Translations under genes and position numbers: made by a program
Notes under the pieces: model-generated
Seen by the model: only the letters and a program-made list of their open reading frames with translations
The model's database searches: none
Told to the model about the DNA's origin: nothing
Shown here: in pieces, positions 5,950-13,984 of the stretch
How the letters are laid out: the number at the start of each line of letters is the position of its first letter
Position numbering within the stretch: the first letter of the stretch is position 1
DNA from: JAVVFH01 sp032250585
GTDB lineage: Bacteria; Pseudomonadota; Gammaproteobacteria; Xanthomonadales; SZUA-36
DNA length: 20,007 nt
Assembly (NCBI GenBank): GCA_032250585.1
Contig: JAVVFH010000037.1
Location: forward strand, 1 to 20,007
Reading direction: 5' to 3'

Positions 5950-6597
5950 TCAGGCCTTCACGTCCGGAGTAGTTTTCGATTTGAAATCACACAGATCCCG
6001 GACCACGCATTGCGGACAATTGGGTTTTCGCGCCTTGCAGGTATAGCGCCCATGGAGGATCAGCCAATGATGGGCGTTACGAATAAACTCTTCTGGTACG
6101 ACCTTCATCAGTTTTTTTTCGACGGCCAGCGGGGTTTTGCCGGGCGCCAGTCCTGTCCGGTTGCAGACCCGGAAGATGTGGGTGTCGACGGCGATCGTTG
6201 GCTCGCCGAAAGCCGTGTTAAGCACGACATTCGCTGTTTTTCTGCCGACGCCCGGTAAAGCCTCCAGTGACGCGCGCTCGCGCGGTACCTCGCTGCCATG
6301 CGTTTCGACAAGTATTCGGCAGGTTTGGATGATGTTCTTCGCTTTGCTGTTGAAAAGCCCAATGGTGCGGATCTGGTCTCGCAGGCCTTCCTCGCCGAGA
6401 CCGAGAATCGCTGTCGGGCTGTTGGCTGTGGAAAACAGCTTGCGGGTCGCCTTGTTGACGCTCACGTCGGTGGCCTGCGCGGACAGAATGACCGCGATAA
6501 GTAACTCGAAGGTACTGTTGTATTCGAGTTCGGTTTCGGGCTCGGGAATGACGGACTGCAGACGTTTGAAGAACTCGTGACGGGCGGCTTTGTTCAT
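5950..6597 (-). CDS. nth: endonuclease III, base-excision repair DNA glycosylase/AP lyase
   Basis: Nth removes oxidised pyrimidines such as thymine glycol from DNA and cuts the abasic strand by beta-elimination. The 215-residue product has the helix-hairpin-helix LPGVGRKTANVV (114-125) with catalytic Lys120, then Asp138 in VDTHIFRV. These are the same numbers as in the Escherichia coli enzyme. The C-terminal [4Fe-4S] cluster motif C-x6-C-x2-C-x5-C is complete at Cys187, 194, 197 and 203. The start ATG overlaps the rsxE stop as ATGA, so nth is the last gene of the rsx operon and is probably translated by coupling. The rsx-nth order is widespread in gammaproteobacteria. Confidence 0.97.
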   Translation of the reverse strand: MNKAARHEFFKRLQSVIPEPETELEYNSTFELLIAVILSAQATDVSVNKATRKLFSTANSPTAILGLGEEGLRDQIRTIGLFNSKAKNIIQTCRILVETHGSEVPRERASLEALPGVGRKTANVVLNTAFGEPTIAVDTHIFRVCNRTGLAPGKTPLAVEKKLMKVVPEEFIRNAHHWLILHGRYTCKARKPNCPQCVVRDLCDFKSKTTPDVKA

Positions 6598-7319
6598 GTC
6601 GCGGCCGGCGCGTCCGTGCCTGATGCGTTAGTTGCTGCGTTCGCCTGTCTGACCAGGCGGCGACGACAGTCCAGCCAGTTGCGCGCTGCCACCAGCAAAC
6701 CCAGCCCGATAAACGCGCCGGGCGGAAGCATTGCCAGCAGGAAGCCGGTGTGACCCGGAATCAGGGTCAGTTCAAGTTGTTCCCCGTAGTCGCCGAACAT
6801 CAGCCTGGCCTCGCTGAACAGCGTACCGCGACCGGTGATTTCACGGAACGCGCCGAGCGCCAGCAACGAGATGCAGAAGCCCAGCCCGGTGGCTAAACCG
6901 TCCATGAGAGAGGGCAATGGGCCATTGCGCGAGGCGAAGGACTCTGCGCGTCCGATGATCGCGCAGTTGGTGACAATCAGCGGGATGAAAATACCCAGCA
7001 CCCGATAAAGGTCGTAGAACCAGGCCTGCATCAGCATTTGGATCGCCGTTACGACGGACGCGATGATCAGGACGTAGGCGGGAATCCTGATCTCGGGCCG
7101 CAGCGCGCCGCGGGCGAGCGACACGGCGAGATTGGAGAGCAGCAGGGTAAGCAGGGTCGCCAGCCCGAGGCCCAGCGCGTTGATGGCGGTACCGGTCACC
7201 GCGAGTAAGGGGCACAGACCCAGCAAGACCACCAGGCCGGTATTCTGGTGCCAGAGGCCGTCGGCGAAAATTTTGCGATAGTTGACGTCGCGGTTTCTGA
7301 CGCTTACGGCCTGGTTCAT
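6594..7319 (-). CDS. rsxE: Rnf/Rsx electron transport complex subunit E
   Basis: RsxE (RnfE) is an inner-membrane subunit of the Rnf-type complex that moves electrons between ferredoxin and NAD(H) or, in enterics, toward SoxR reduction. The product is 241 residues, with about six hydrophobic helices. Cys36 in GLCPLLAV and Cys119 in IVTNCAIIGRAE match the paired half-membrane Cys that, with the two from RsxA, hold the intramembrane [2Fe-2S] cluster seen in Rnf structures. The N-terminal block (RKIFADGLWHQNTGLV) is typical of RsxE. The ATG overlaps the rsxG stop (ATGA) and its own stop overlaps the nth start. The C-terminus is a short Ala/Thr-rich tail. Confidence 0.96.
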   Translation of the reverse strand: MNQAVSVRNRDVNYRKIFADGLWHQNTGLVVLLGLCPLLAVTGTAINALGLGLATLLTLLLSNLAVSLARGALRPEIRIPAYVLIIASVVTAIQMLMQAWFYDLYRVLGIFIPLIVTNCAIIGRAESFASRNGPLPSLMDGLATGLGFCISLLALGAFREITGRGTLFSEARLMFGDYGEQLELTLIPGHTGFLLAMLPPGAFIGLGLLVAARNWLDCRRRLVRQANAATNASGTDAPAAT

Positions 7320-7990
7320 GAAGTGGCCCCGTTTACGGGTTGGGTCTCGCTATTGAACAGCATATCGCGCTGCGCTTCAAAGAACGTCAGGGCGCGGCGA
7401 ATGGCCTCGACCACGGCCCGCGGCGTAATGGTGGCGCCGGTGAATTGGTCGAACGCGCCGCCATCGCGGCGTACTGCCCAGCCGGCTGGTTTCGGATTGG
7501 CCAGTGACTTGCCCCTGAACTGTCGAATCCAGTCGCTCTTTTCCGCTTCGATCGGGTCGCCGAGCCCCGGCGTTTCCCTATGGGAGGTCACGCGCACGCC
7601 GGTCAGCGTGCCATCGGCATTGATACCCGCCAGCAGCCCGATCTTGCCGTTGTAACCGTTCACCGCCTGAAATTCGAGAATCACGGCGACCGGTTCACCC
7701 TCACGCCGAGCCCGGTATGCGACCACGGTCTGGCCGTTCGGGAAGTAGGCTTCGTTCTGAAACTCGAAGCGGTCTTCGTGCAGCGCGTTGTCGTAACGCT
7801 CGGGTGGCAGGATTTCGCCGAGGCGCTGCAGCACCAACCGCCGCTCCTGTGCGGCGATCCGTTCGGCCGTGAGCTTATGCACGCCGGCAATCAGCGCGGT
7901 GCCGATGACGGCTACCAGCCCGAGCGCGGCAGCGCTTTTCATCACGCTTCTGACAGCGTGCGGCCAGTCTGTTGCCGGCTCATTGCCCAT
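7316..7990 (-). CDS. rsxG: Rnf/Rsx complex subunit G, FMN-binding
   Basis: RsxG (RnfG) carries a covalently bound FMN on the periplasmic side of the complex. The 224-residue protein has one N-terminal transmembrane helix (about 18-37) and a periplasmic FMN-binding domain with GYNGKIGLLAGIN (112-124) and ETPGLGDPIE (139-148). It also has the flavinylation motif TGAT at 184-187, where Thr187 is the expected attachment residue. It overlaps rsxD by 11 bp at its start and rsxE by 4 bp at its end. Flavinylation needs an ApbE-type transferase, which is not in the window. Confidence 0.95.
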   Translation of the reverse strand: MGNEPATDWPHAVRSVMKSAAALGLVAVIGTALIAGVHKLTAERIAAQERRLVLQRLGEILPPERYDNALHEDRFEFQNEAYFPNGQTVVAYRARREGEPVAVILEFQAVNGYNGKIGLLAGINADGTLTGVRVTSHRETPGLGDPIEAEKSDWIRQFRGKSLANPKPAGWAVRRDGGAFDQFTGATITPRAVVEAIRRALTFFEAQRDMLFNSETQPVNGATS

Positions 7991-9011
7991 AAATACGAGG
8001 CCTTGTGAAGCGGTCGATCAGCGGTGCGGCCATGTTCATCAGCAGCACCGCGAAAGCCACACCGTCGGGATAGCCGCCCCAACGGCGGATGGCCAGCGTG
8101 ATCACGCCCACTCCGGCCCCGAAAACGAGTTTGCCGCGAGTGCTGGTGCAGCCGCTGACCGGATCGGTCGCGATAAAGAAGGCACCGAGGATCAGTGCGC
8201 CTGAGAACACGTGCTGCAGGGGAACGGGATTGCTGCCGGGATCAATCAGATAGGCTGCTAGCCCGAGGGCGACAACCGTGCCGATCATCGTCAGCGGTAC
8301 ATGCCAGCTGATCACGCGCCGCCACAGCAGCCAGATACCCCCCAGCGCATACCAGTTCGCGATCCACTCCCAGCCCAGCCCACCGAAATCCCCGAAAATG
8401 GCCGCTTGCCGGGCTTCGGTAACTGTTTGGCCGGAGGCGACCGCGGTTCGGATGGTGTCCAGCGGCGTGGCCTGGGTGATGGCATCCCAGCCGAGAGATC
8501 CGGGCGGATGGCCGGTCGCAATCGTGACCAGGCTGTCGACCAGGGACAGGTCGTGGACGGACAGGGACGCAGGTGGCAGCCAGGCCGTCATCGCTTGCGG
8601 GAAACTGATCAACACCACCACGTAAGCTGCCATCGCGGGATTGAAGAGATTGTGCCCCAGCCCGCCGTAGAGATGCTTGGCAAAAACGATTGCAAACAGC
8701 ATGCCCACCAAAGCGATCCACCAGGGGGCCAGGGGTGGGATGCAAAGTGCGAACAGCACGGCGGTGACCAGCGCGCTGCCATCGCCCAGAAACAGCCCTA
8801 TCGGTTTGTTGCGCAGACGCAGCATCATCGCCTCGAGCAATGTTGCGAACAAGCCGGCGAGGGCGATCTGGATGAGAACGCCGGGACCGAAGTACCACGC
8901 GTAAGCAATGGTGCCGGGCGCCAGGGCGTACAGGACCTGCAGCATGACGCCGCGGACGGTGGCAGGCGGCGGAAGATGCGGTGCGGCGCCGATGTCGAAG
9001 TGACGGTTCAT
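7980..9011 (-). CDS. rsxD: Rnf/Rsx complex subunit D, membrane flavoprotein
   Basis: RsxD (RnfD) is the large membrane subunit related to NqrB and carries a covalent FMN. The product has 343 residues with about nine to ten hydrophobic segments. The GDGSALVTAVLFALCIPP block (76-93) and GLGHNLFNPAMAAYVVVLISFP (117-138) are family hallmarks. Thr182 in AITQATPLDT is the likely flavin attachment site by position, though the local motif is TQAT rather than SGAT, so this is an inference. The start ATG overlaps the rsxC stop (ATGA). The C-terminus overlaps the rsxG start by 11 bp. Confidence 0.95.
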   Translation of the reverse strand: MNRHFDIGAAPHLPPPATVRGVMLQVLYALAPGTIAYAWYFGPGVLIQIALAGLFATLLEAMMLRLRNKPIGLFLGDGSALVTAVLFALCIPPLAPWWIALVGMLFAIVFAKHLYGGLGHNLFNPAMAAYVVVLISFPQAMTAWLPPASLSVHDLSLVDSLVTIATGHPPGSLGWDAITQATPLDTIRTAVASGQTVTEARQAAIFGDFGGLGWEWIANWYALGGIWLLWRRVISWHVPLTMIGTVVALGLAAYLIDPGSNPVPLQHVFSGALILGAFFIATDPVSGCTSTRGKLVFGAGVGVITLAIRRWGGYPDGVAFAVLLMNMAAPLIDRFTRPRIYGQ

Positions 9012-10558
9012 GAGTCGTGTTTGCGCCGCGCGCGCTCGACCGCGTCGGCTATGCGGCGTTGCTTTTCCTGGTCGTTCCCCAGCGCACGTTTTTTTTCTTC
9101 CCTGCGCCTTTTACGCTCCGTGTTTTCCTGTTCGAGTCGCGCCTCCCGGGCTTCGAATCGCTGTCGGGCGCACTCCGCTTCGCGTCGCTCGCGAGCCCGC
9201 AAACGAAGTTCCGCCTTGCCATATCGGAACCAGTCGACCAGTGGAATCTGGCTGGGACAGACGAAATCACAGCAGCCGCATTCGATGCAGTCTTTCAAAC
9301 CATAATCGGCCGCCTCGCTCCACAGTCCGTTGCGGACAAAGCGGTTGAGCTCTTGCGGCAGCAGCATCGCCGGGCAGACGCGTCCGCATTCCCCGCAGCG
9401 GATACAGGGCATTTCCGGTTGCGGCGCCTGCAACTCCGCTTCGGTAAGCACGAGCACGCAATTGGCTGCTGCGGTCACCGGGTTCGCGTCGGAGCGCAGC
9501 GCGTAACCCATCATCGGTCCGCCGAGCACGAGCCTGGTGGCGGTCGGTGTGTAGCCTCCGCACTCGTTGATCAGCAACTCGATGGGGGTGCCAATAAGCG
9601 CCAGGAGATTGCGTGGCCGCAGGACGCCATTGCCTGTGACCGTCACGATTCGCTCGATCAAGGGCTTGCCCTCGACCACGGCCTGCGCCGCGGCGGCGGC
9701 AGTCGCCACGTTCTGGCACAGCAGGCCAAGGTCGAGCGGCGTTCCGCCGGAGGGAACCTCGAGCCCGGTCAGGATCTGGACCAACTGCTTTTCGCCACCT
9801 TCGGGATAAATCGTCGTGACTTTCACCAGGTCGATGTCGCTGGCCCCTGCCGCGTTCAGCGCCCGTTGCAGTGCATCACTGACGGCGCCCATTCGATCTT
9901 CGATGGCAATCACCGTGCGGCTGGCGCCGACCGCACGCTGGAGAACCTGAGCGCCCAGCACGACTGCAGCGGGCTGCTCACGCATCAGCATTTCATCGCA
10001 ACTGATGAAGGGCTCGCATTCGGCGCCGTTCAGAATCAGGGTGTGCACGTCCCGGACGCTGCCGCTATCGACCTTGGCGGAGGTCGGGAACATCGCTCCA
10101 CCGAGGCCAACGATGCCGGCATCGCGGATTTTTTTCCGCAGCAGCGATGGTTCCGCCTGGCGCCAGCCTGCCAGCGGCTGGAGGTCTTTCCAGCGATCGG
10201 CGCCGTCCGTTTCGATCACGATAGAAAGTCCGTCCAGCCCTGACGGATGACTGGCCGGACGGGGCTCGATGGCGACGATCGTGCCGGAAGTCGGCGCATG
10301 CAGCGGCGTGGCGTGCGGATGGCTGGATGCCGCGATTTCCTCGCCCTTCAATACCGACTGCCCGGAACTCACGATTGGCTTGGCCTCATCGCCCGAATAC
10401 TGGAGCAGCGGAACGGAAAGCTGCGCTGGCAGCGGAGCCAGGGCAATCGGGAGTTCGCAGGAAATCCTTTTGTTGTGTCGCAGATGCAGGCCGCCAGGGA
10501 AGTGATGCATTTGTTCGCCGGCGCGGCGCGCCTGTTCGAGGGTCTCGCGGTCCGTCAT
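9008..10558 (-). CDS. rsxC: Rnf/Rsx complex subunit C, NADH/FMN and 2[4Fe-4S] subunit
   Basis: RsxC (RnfC) is the peripheral cytoplasmic subunit that exchanges electrons with NAD(H). The product is 516 residues from the ATG at 10558, which overlaps the rsxB stop as ATGA. The same frame is open further upstream to 11260, but that stretch reads out of frame through rsxB and is discarded. Visible parts are an N-terminal barrel-sandwich domain (about 20-118), the nucleotide/FMN loop GLGGAMFPT (151-159), NGAECEP (177-183), and two [4Fe-4S] motifs with Cys385/388/391/395 and Cys424/427/430/434. A short, highly charged Arg/Glu coiled-coil tail (about 452-516) replaces the long Ala/Lys-rich repeats that extend the enteric RsxC to about 740 residues. 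Confidence 0.96.
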   Translation of the reverse strand: MTDRETLEQARRAGEQMHHFPGGLHLRHNKRISCELPIALAPLPAQLSVPLLQYSGDEAKPIVSSGQSVLKGEEIAASSHPHATPLHAPTSGTIVAIEPRPASHPSGLDGLSIVIETDGADRWKDLQPLAGWRQAEPSLLRKKIRDAGIVGLGGAMFPTSAKVDSGSVRDVHTLILNGAECEPFISCDEMLMREQPAAVVLGAQVLQRAVGASRTVIAIEDRMGAVSDALQRALNAAGASDIDLVKVTTIYPEGGEKQLVQILTGLEVPSGGTPLDLGLLCQNVATAAAAAQAVVEGKPLIERIVTVTGNGVLRPRNLLALIGTPIELLINECGGYTPTATRLVLGGPMMGYALRSDANPVTAAANCVLVLTEAELQAPQPEMPCIRCGECGRVCPAMLLPQELNRFVRNGLWSEAADYGLKDCIECGCCDFVCPSQIPLVDWFRYGKAELRLRARERREAECARQRFEAREARLEQENTERKRRREEKKRALGNDQEKQRRIADAVERARRKHDS

Positions 10559-11145
10559 CGGGGGTTCCGCCGGAGGTCTGCCCGGACCCCGGCGACGTGC
10601 AGTGGCCTGCGTGCGTCCGGTCTCGGCCACGCCCATTCGGCGGGTCCGGACTCGGGTACGATCATGTCGATGCAATCGACCGGGCAGGGCGAAACGCAGA
10701 GATCGCAGCCCGTGCACTCGGAATCGATGACCGTATGCATCTGTTTGGCCGCACCGAGTATGGCGTCGACCGGACAGGCCTGGATGCAGAGCGTGCAACC
10801 GATGCAGACGGATTCGTCGATCACTGCGACGGTCTTGATCTGCTGCCGGCCGTTTTCGGGGTTCAGCGGAACCGCCTCCTCGCCGAGCAGGTCCGCAAGC
10901 GCCCGGATCCCGGTTTCGCCGCCCGGTGGGCACTGGTTGATCGGCGCCTCGCCGGCAGCGATCGCCTCTGCGTAGGGCCGACAGCCGGGGTAGTTGCACT
11001 GGCCGCACTGGGTTTGCGGAAGGATTGCGTTGATCTGCTCGACGACCGGGTCTGTCTCGACCCGGAAATACCGCGTGGCCCAGCCCAGGCCCAGGCCGAA
11101 CAGGGCCCCCAGCAAGGTGATTGTCAGTATGGCGGCAAGCATCAC
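10555..11145 (-). CDS. rsxB: Rnf/Rsx complex subunit B, ferredoxin-like
   Basis: RsxB (RnfB) is the membrane-anchored polyferredoxin that takes or gives electrons to soluble ferredoxin. The 196-residue protein has one N-terminal transmembrane helix (about 3-24). A 4Fe-4S domain follows with Cys47, 50, 55 and 72 (QCGQCNYPGC), then two ferredoxin clusters with Cys114/117/120/124 and Cys144/147/150/154, each followed by Pro. The start is GTG at 11145 or ATG at 11142, the next codon. Both lie just past the rsxA stop (9-12 bp), and no strong ribosome binding site separates them. The last four bases overlap the rsxC start. The Arg-rich C-terminal tail after residue 165 is less conserved. Confidence 0.95.
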   Translation of the reverse strand: MMLAAILTITLLGALFGLGLGWATRYFRVETDPVVEQINAILPQTQCGQCNYPGCRPYAEAIAAGEAPINQCPPGGETGIRALADLLGEEAVPLNPENGRQQIKTVAVIDESVCIGCTLCIQACPVDAILGAAKQMHTVIDSECTGCDLCVSPCPVDCIDMIVPESGPAEWAWPRPDARRPLHVAGVRADLRRNPR

Positions 11146-11154
11146 GAACGCGTC

Positions 11155-11736
11155 TCAGAGCTTGGCCAGGCCGGTAAAGCCCATGAAAGCCAGCGCCATC
11201 AGCCCGGCGGTGATGAGGCCGATCGGCGCGCCTCGAAAATGAACCGGGACGTCGGCGCATGCAAGCCGCTCGCGCATGGCCGCGAAGCAGGTCAGCACGA
11301 GTCCGAAACCCGCCGCGGCGCCAAAGCCGTAAAGGGCCGACTGCAACAGGTTGTGTTGTTCCTGCACGTTCAAAAGGGCGACGCCGAGCACCGCGCAGTT
11401 CGTTGTGATCAGCGGCAAAAAGATGCCCAGGATCCGATACAGCAGCGGGCTGGCTTTGCGCATGGCCATTTCAGTAAGCTGAACCACGGTAGCGATGATC
11501 AGGATGAACCCCAGCGTCGACAGGTATTGGAGATCCAGCGGCTGCAGAACGTAGGTATTCAGCAGGTAGCTGGACACCGAGGAAAGTGTCAGTACAAAAA
11601 GAGTCGCCACCGACATGCCGAGCGCACCTTCCAGCGTGTTGGAGACACCCATGAACGGGCACAGGCCAAGAAAACGCACCAGCACGAAGTTGTTGGCCAG
11701 CACCGTGCTGACCAGAATCAGCAGGTAGTCAGTCAT
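11155..11736 (-). CDS. rsxA: Rnf/Rsx complex subunit A
   Basis: RsxA (RnfA) is the small six-helix inner-membrane subunit homologous to RsxE and NqrE. The product is 193 residues, exactly typical. Family blocks include NNFVLVRFLGLCPFMGVSN with Cys26 and ITTNCAVLGVALLN with Cys114, the two Cys expected to share a [2Fe-2S] cluster with RsxE in the membrane. The ATG at 11736 lies 23 bp downstream of the metG stop on the same strand, so rsxABCDGE-nth is probably transcribed together with, or by read-through from, metG. No strong promoter is visible in that 23-bp gap. Confidence 0.97.
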   Translation of the reverse strand: MTDYLLILVSTVLANNFVLVRFLGLCPFMGVSNTLEGALGMSVATLFVLTLSSVSSYLLNTYVLQPLDLQYLSTLGFILIIATVVQLTEMAMRKASPLLYRILGIFLPLITTNCAVLGVALLNVQEQHNLLQSALYGFGAAAGFGLVLTCFAAMRERLACADVPVHFRGAPIGLITAGLMALAFMGFTGLAKL

Positions 11737-11759
11737 GATTCGGAGCCGTTTTCACAAGC

Positions 11760-13778
11760 TCAAGTGACGCGCAGGCCCGGCGTCGCACCTTCGTCTGGCT
11801 CGAGAATGTAAAGATCGCGACCGCCCGGACCCGCCGCGAGCACCATGCCCTCGGAAATGCCGAAACGCATCTTGCGTGGCTTGAGATTGGCGACCATCAC
11901 CGTGTATCGGCCCTCGAGATCTGCGGGTTCGTAGGCTGACTTGATGCCGGCGAACACCGTGCGAGTTTCCTCGCCGATATCCAGTTTCAGTTTGAGCAGC
12001 TTGGCGGCGCCTTCGACCGCCTCGGCCGAGACGATTCGGGCGATGCGCAGGTCCACCTTCTGAAAGTCCTCGATCGTGATTTCCGCGGCCAACGGCTCAA
12101 TGGCGGATGCCGTTTCTGCGGTCGGCAGCAGCGATTCGCGGGACTCCTCGACCATTGTCCTGACCCTGAGTGGATCGATGCGGGTCAGCAACGGCTGGAA
12201 TGTGTTTACCGGTGCGCCAAGCAGCGGTTCGTCGAGGTGGCTCCAGTTAGCGATCTTCACGCCCAGGAAGTCGCCGGCGCGCTCTGCCGTGAACGGCATG
12301 ACCGGCGCGAGATAGGTCATCAATACCCGGAACAGGTTAAGGCCAAGCGTGCAAACACCGTGTACAAGCGATTCCTTCCCTGCTTCCTTGATCGTCTGCC
12401 AGGGCTTTTCATCATCGATATAGCGATTGGCTTTGTCGGCGAGCGCCATGATGCGCCGAATGGCGGACTGGTAATTGCGCGATTCGAAATCGGCTGCGAT
12501 GTCCTCCCTCCGCGCGACGAAGGCGCGATAGAGTTCCTCGTCCGGCAATTGGGCTGCCAGGGTTCCGTCGAATTTTCGCTGGATGAACCCCGCGCAGCGG
12601 CTGGCGATATTGACCACCTTGCCGACCACGTCCGCGTTGACGCGCTGCACGAAGTCTTCGAGATTCAGGTCGATGTCGGCGGTTCCGGGCCCGAGCTTGG
12701 CCGCGAAGTAGTAGCGCAGATAATCGGGATGCAGGTGCTCAAGGTAGGTGCGGGCTCGGATGTAGGTGCCGCGGGACTTGGACATCTTGGCACCGTCCAC
12801 CATCAGGAATCCGTGGGCGTATACCGCGGTGGGCGTTCGCAGCCCGGCGCCTATCAGCATTGCCGGCCAGAACAGCGTGTGGAAATAGACGATGTCCTTG
12901 CCAATGAATTGATGCAGTTCGGTCTTCGAACCGGGGCTCCACCAGGCGTCGAAATCGAGGCCCTCGCGTTCGCAGAGTTCACGAAAACTGGAAATGTATC
13001 CGATCGGCGCGTCGACCCAGACATAAAAGTACTTGTCGCTGGTGCCCGGGATCTTGAATCCGAAGTAGGGCGCGTCCCGCGAAATGTCCCAATCCCTGAG
13101 ACCATCGCTGAACCATTCCTGCAGCTTGTTGTTGATTTCCGGCTGCAGCGCGCCGGATTCCGTCCAGGCCTTCAGCTGCGCCTCGAAGTCGGAAAGACGC
13201 ATGAAATAGTGTTCCGATTCCTTCATCACCGGCTTGGTGCCGGTAACGGCCGAGCGCGGATCGACGAGATCGGTGGGCTGATAGGTGCTGCCGCAGGCCT
13301 CGCAGCTGTCGCCGTATTGATCCGGCGCGCCACATTTCGGGCAATTGCCGCGGATAAAGCGGTCGGGCAGGAACATGCCTTCCTGTTCGTCATACAGCTG
13401 CTCGATGGTGCGCCGTTCGATGTGGCCGTTTGCGTCCAGGCGTTGGTAGATTTTCTCCACTTGCTGCCGGTTGTACTCGCTGTTGGTGGAGGAATAGTTG
13501 TCGAAGCTGATACCGAAATCACGAAAGTCCGTTTTGTGCTGCTCGTTCATCCTGTCGATCAGTTCTTCGGGTGGCTTCCCCTCGGCCCGTGCCCACAGCA
13601 TGACCGGTGTTCCGTGCGCGTCGTCCGCCCAGGCGAAATAGCACTCGTGGCCGCGCGCGCGCTGGAAGCGCGCCCAGATGTCTGTCTGGATGTACTCCAG
13701 CATGTGCCCCAGATGGATTGCGCCATTGGCGTAAGGCAGCGCGCTGGTAACCAGTATCTGTCTTTTCTGCTTCGTCAT
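11760..13778 (-). CDS. metG: methionyl-tRNA synthetase
   Basis: MetG charges tRNA-Met, including the initiator, in the cytoplasm. The product is 672 residues from the ATG at 13778, close to the 677 of Escherichia coli. The class I signatures are HLGH at 22-25 and KMSKS at 331-335. The zinc knuckle has Cys146, 149, 159 and 162 (CPKCG...CEACG). The C-terminal EMAP/Trbp111-like tRNA-binding domain runs from about 570 (DLRIARIVSAEAVEGAAKLLKLK) to NLKPRKMRFGISEGM. I chose MTKQKRQILVTSALPYANG because it starts where homologues do; an upstream in-frame start at 13832 adds an 18-residue basic leader and is less likely. It is divergent from mrp, as in other gammaproteobacteria. Confidence 0.97.
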   Translation of the reverse strand: MTKQKRQILVTSALPYANGAIHLGHMLEYIQTDIWARFQRARGHECYFAWADDAHGTPVMLWARAEGKPPEELIDRMNEQHKTDFRDFGISFDNYSSTNSEYNRQQVEKIYQRLDANGHIERRTIEQLYDEQEGMFLPDRFIRGNCPKCGAPDQYGDSCEACGSTYQPTDLVDPRSAVTGTKPVMKESEHYFMRLSDFEAQLKAWTESGALQPEINNKLQEWFSDGLRDWDISRDAPYFGFKIPGTSDKYFYVWVDAPIGYISSFRELCEREGLDFDAWWSPGSKTELHQFIGKDIVYFHTLFWPAMLIGAGLRTPTAVYAHGFLMVDGAKMSKSRGTYIRARTYLEHLHPDYLRYYFAAKLGPGTADIDLNLEDFVQRVNADVVGKVVNIASRCAGFIQRKFDGTLAAQLPDEELYRAFVARREDIAADFESRNYQSAIRRIMALADKANRYIDDEKPWQTIKEAGKESLVHGVCTLGLNLFRVLMTYLAPVMPFTAERAGDFLGVKIANWSHLDEPLLGAPVNTFQPLLTRIDPLRVRTMVEESRESLLPTAETASAIEPLAAEITIEDFQKVDLRIARIVSAEAVEGAAKLLKLKLDIGEETRTVFAGIKSAYEPADLEGRYTVMVANLKPRKMRFGISEGMVLAAGPGGRDLYILEPDEGATPGLRVT

Positions 13779-13984
13779 TGATTTTTTCCGGCGCCCGGAA
13801 GACCCTCGGTCATCGGTCCGCGCCTGTTTCAAGTGGATCGGGAATTATGGCATGGCGCGCCACGCGACAGAACCTCCAGCTGGATTTTTCCATGCCCGAA
13901 TCCCGGACAGGAGGTTCCCGTTGCGGGGGCAATGCAGCTACAATGTAGCGCTTGATTCCACTAAACAGACAGGTATGGCGCCTA
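13779..13984. promoter_or_regulatory. divergent metG / mrp promoter region
   Basis: This is a 206-bp divergent gap. On the plus strand TACAAT at 13939-13944 is a good -10 for mrp, preceded 18 bases upstream by TTCCCG (13915-13920), a poor -35. On the minus strand CATAAT (complement of 13844-13849) is a candidate -10 for metG with only a weak -35. I see no riboswitch or T-box-like structure. All are pattern matches. Confidence 0.3.

Noticed and set aside
10559..11260. A long N-terminal extension of RsxC
   Set aside because: The upstream in-frame sequence reads through rsxB in another frame, giving Arg/Pro-rich low-complexity sequence; the ATG at 10558 makes the standard RsxC start.
10327..11811. 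494-codon open frame antisense to rsxA-rsxC
   Set aside because: It spans several real rsx genes on the other strand and encodes a Gln/Arg/His-rich sequence without family motifs.
12237..13781. 514-codon open frame antisense to metG
   Set aside because: It mirrors metG codons on the opposite strand, contains no recognisable domain, and is expected from high GC content.
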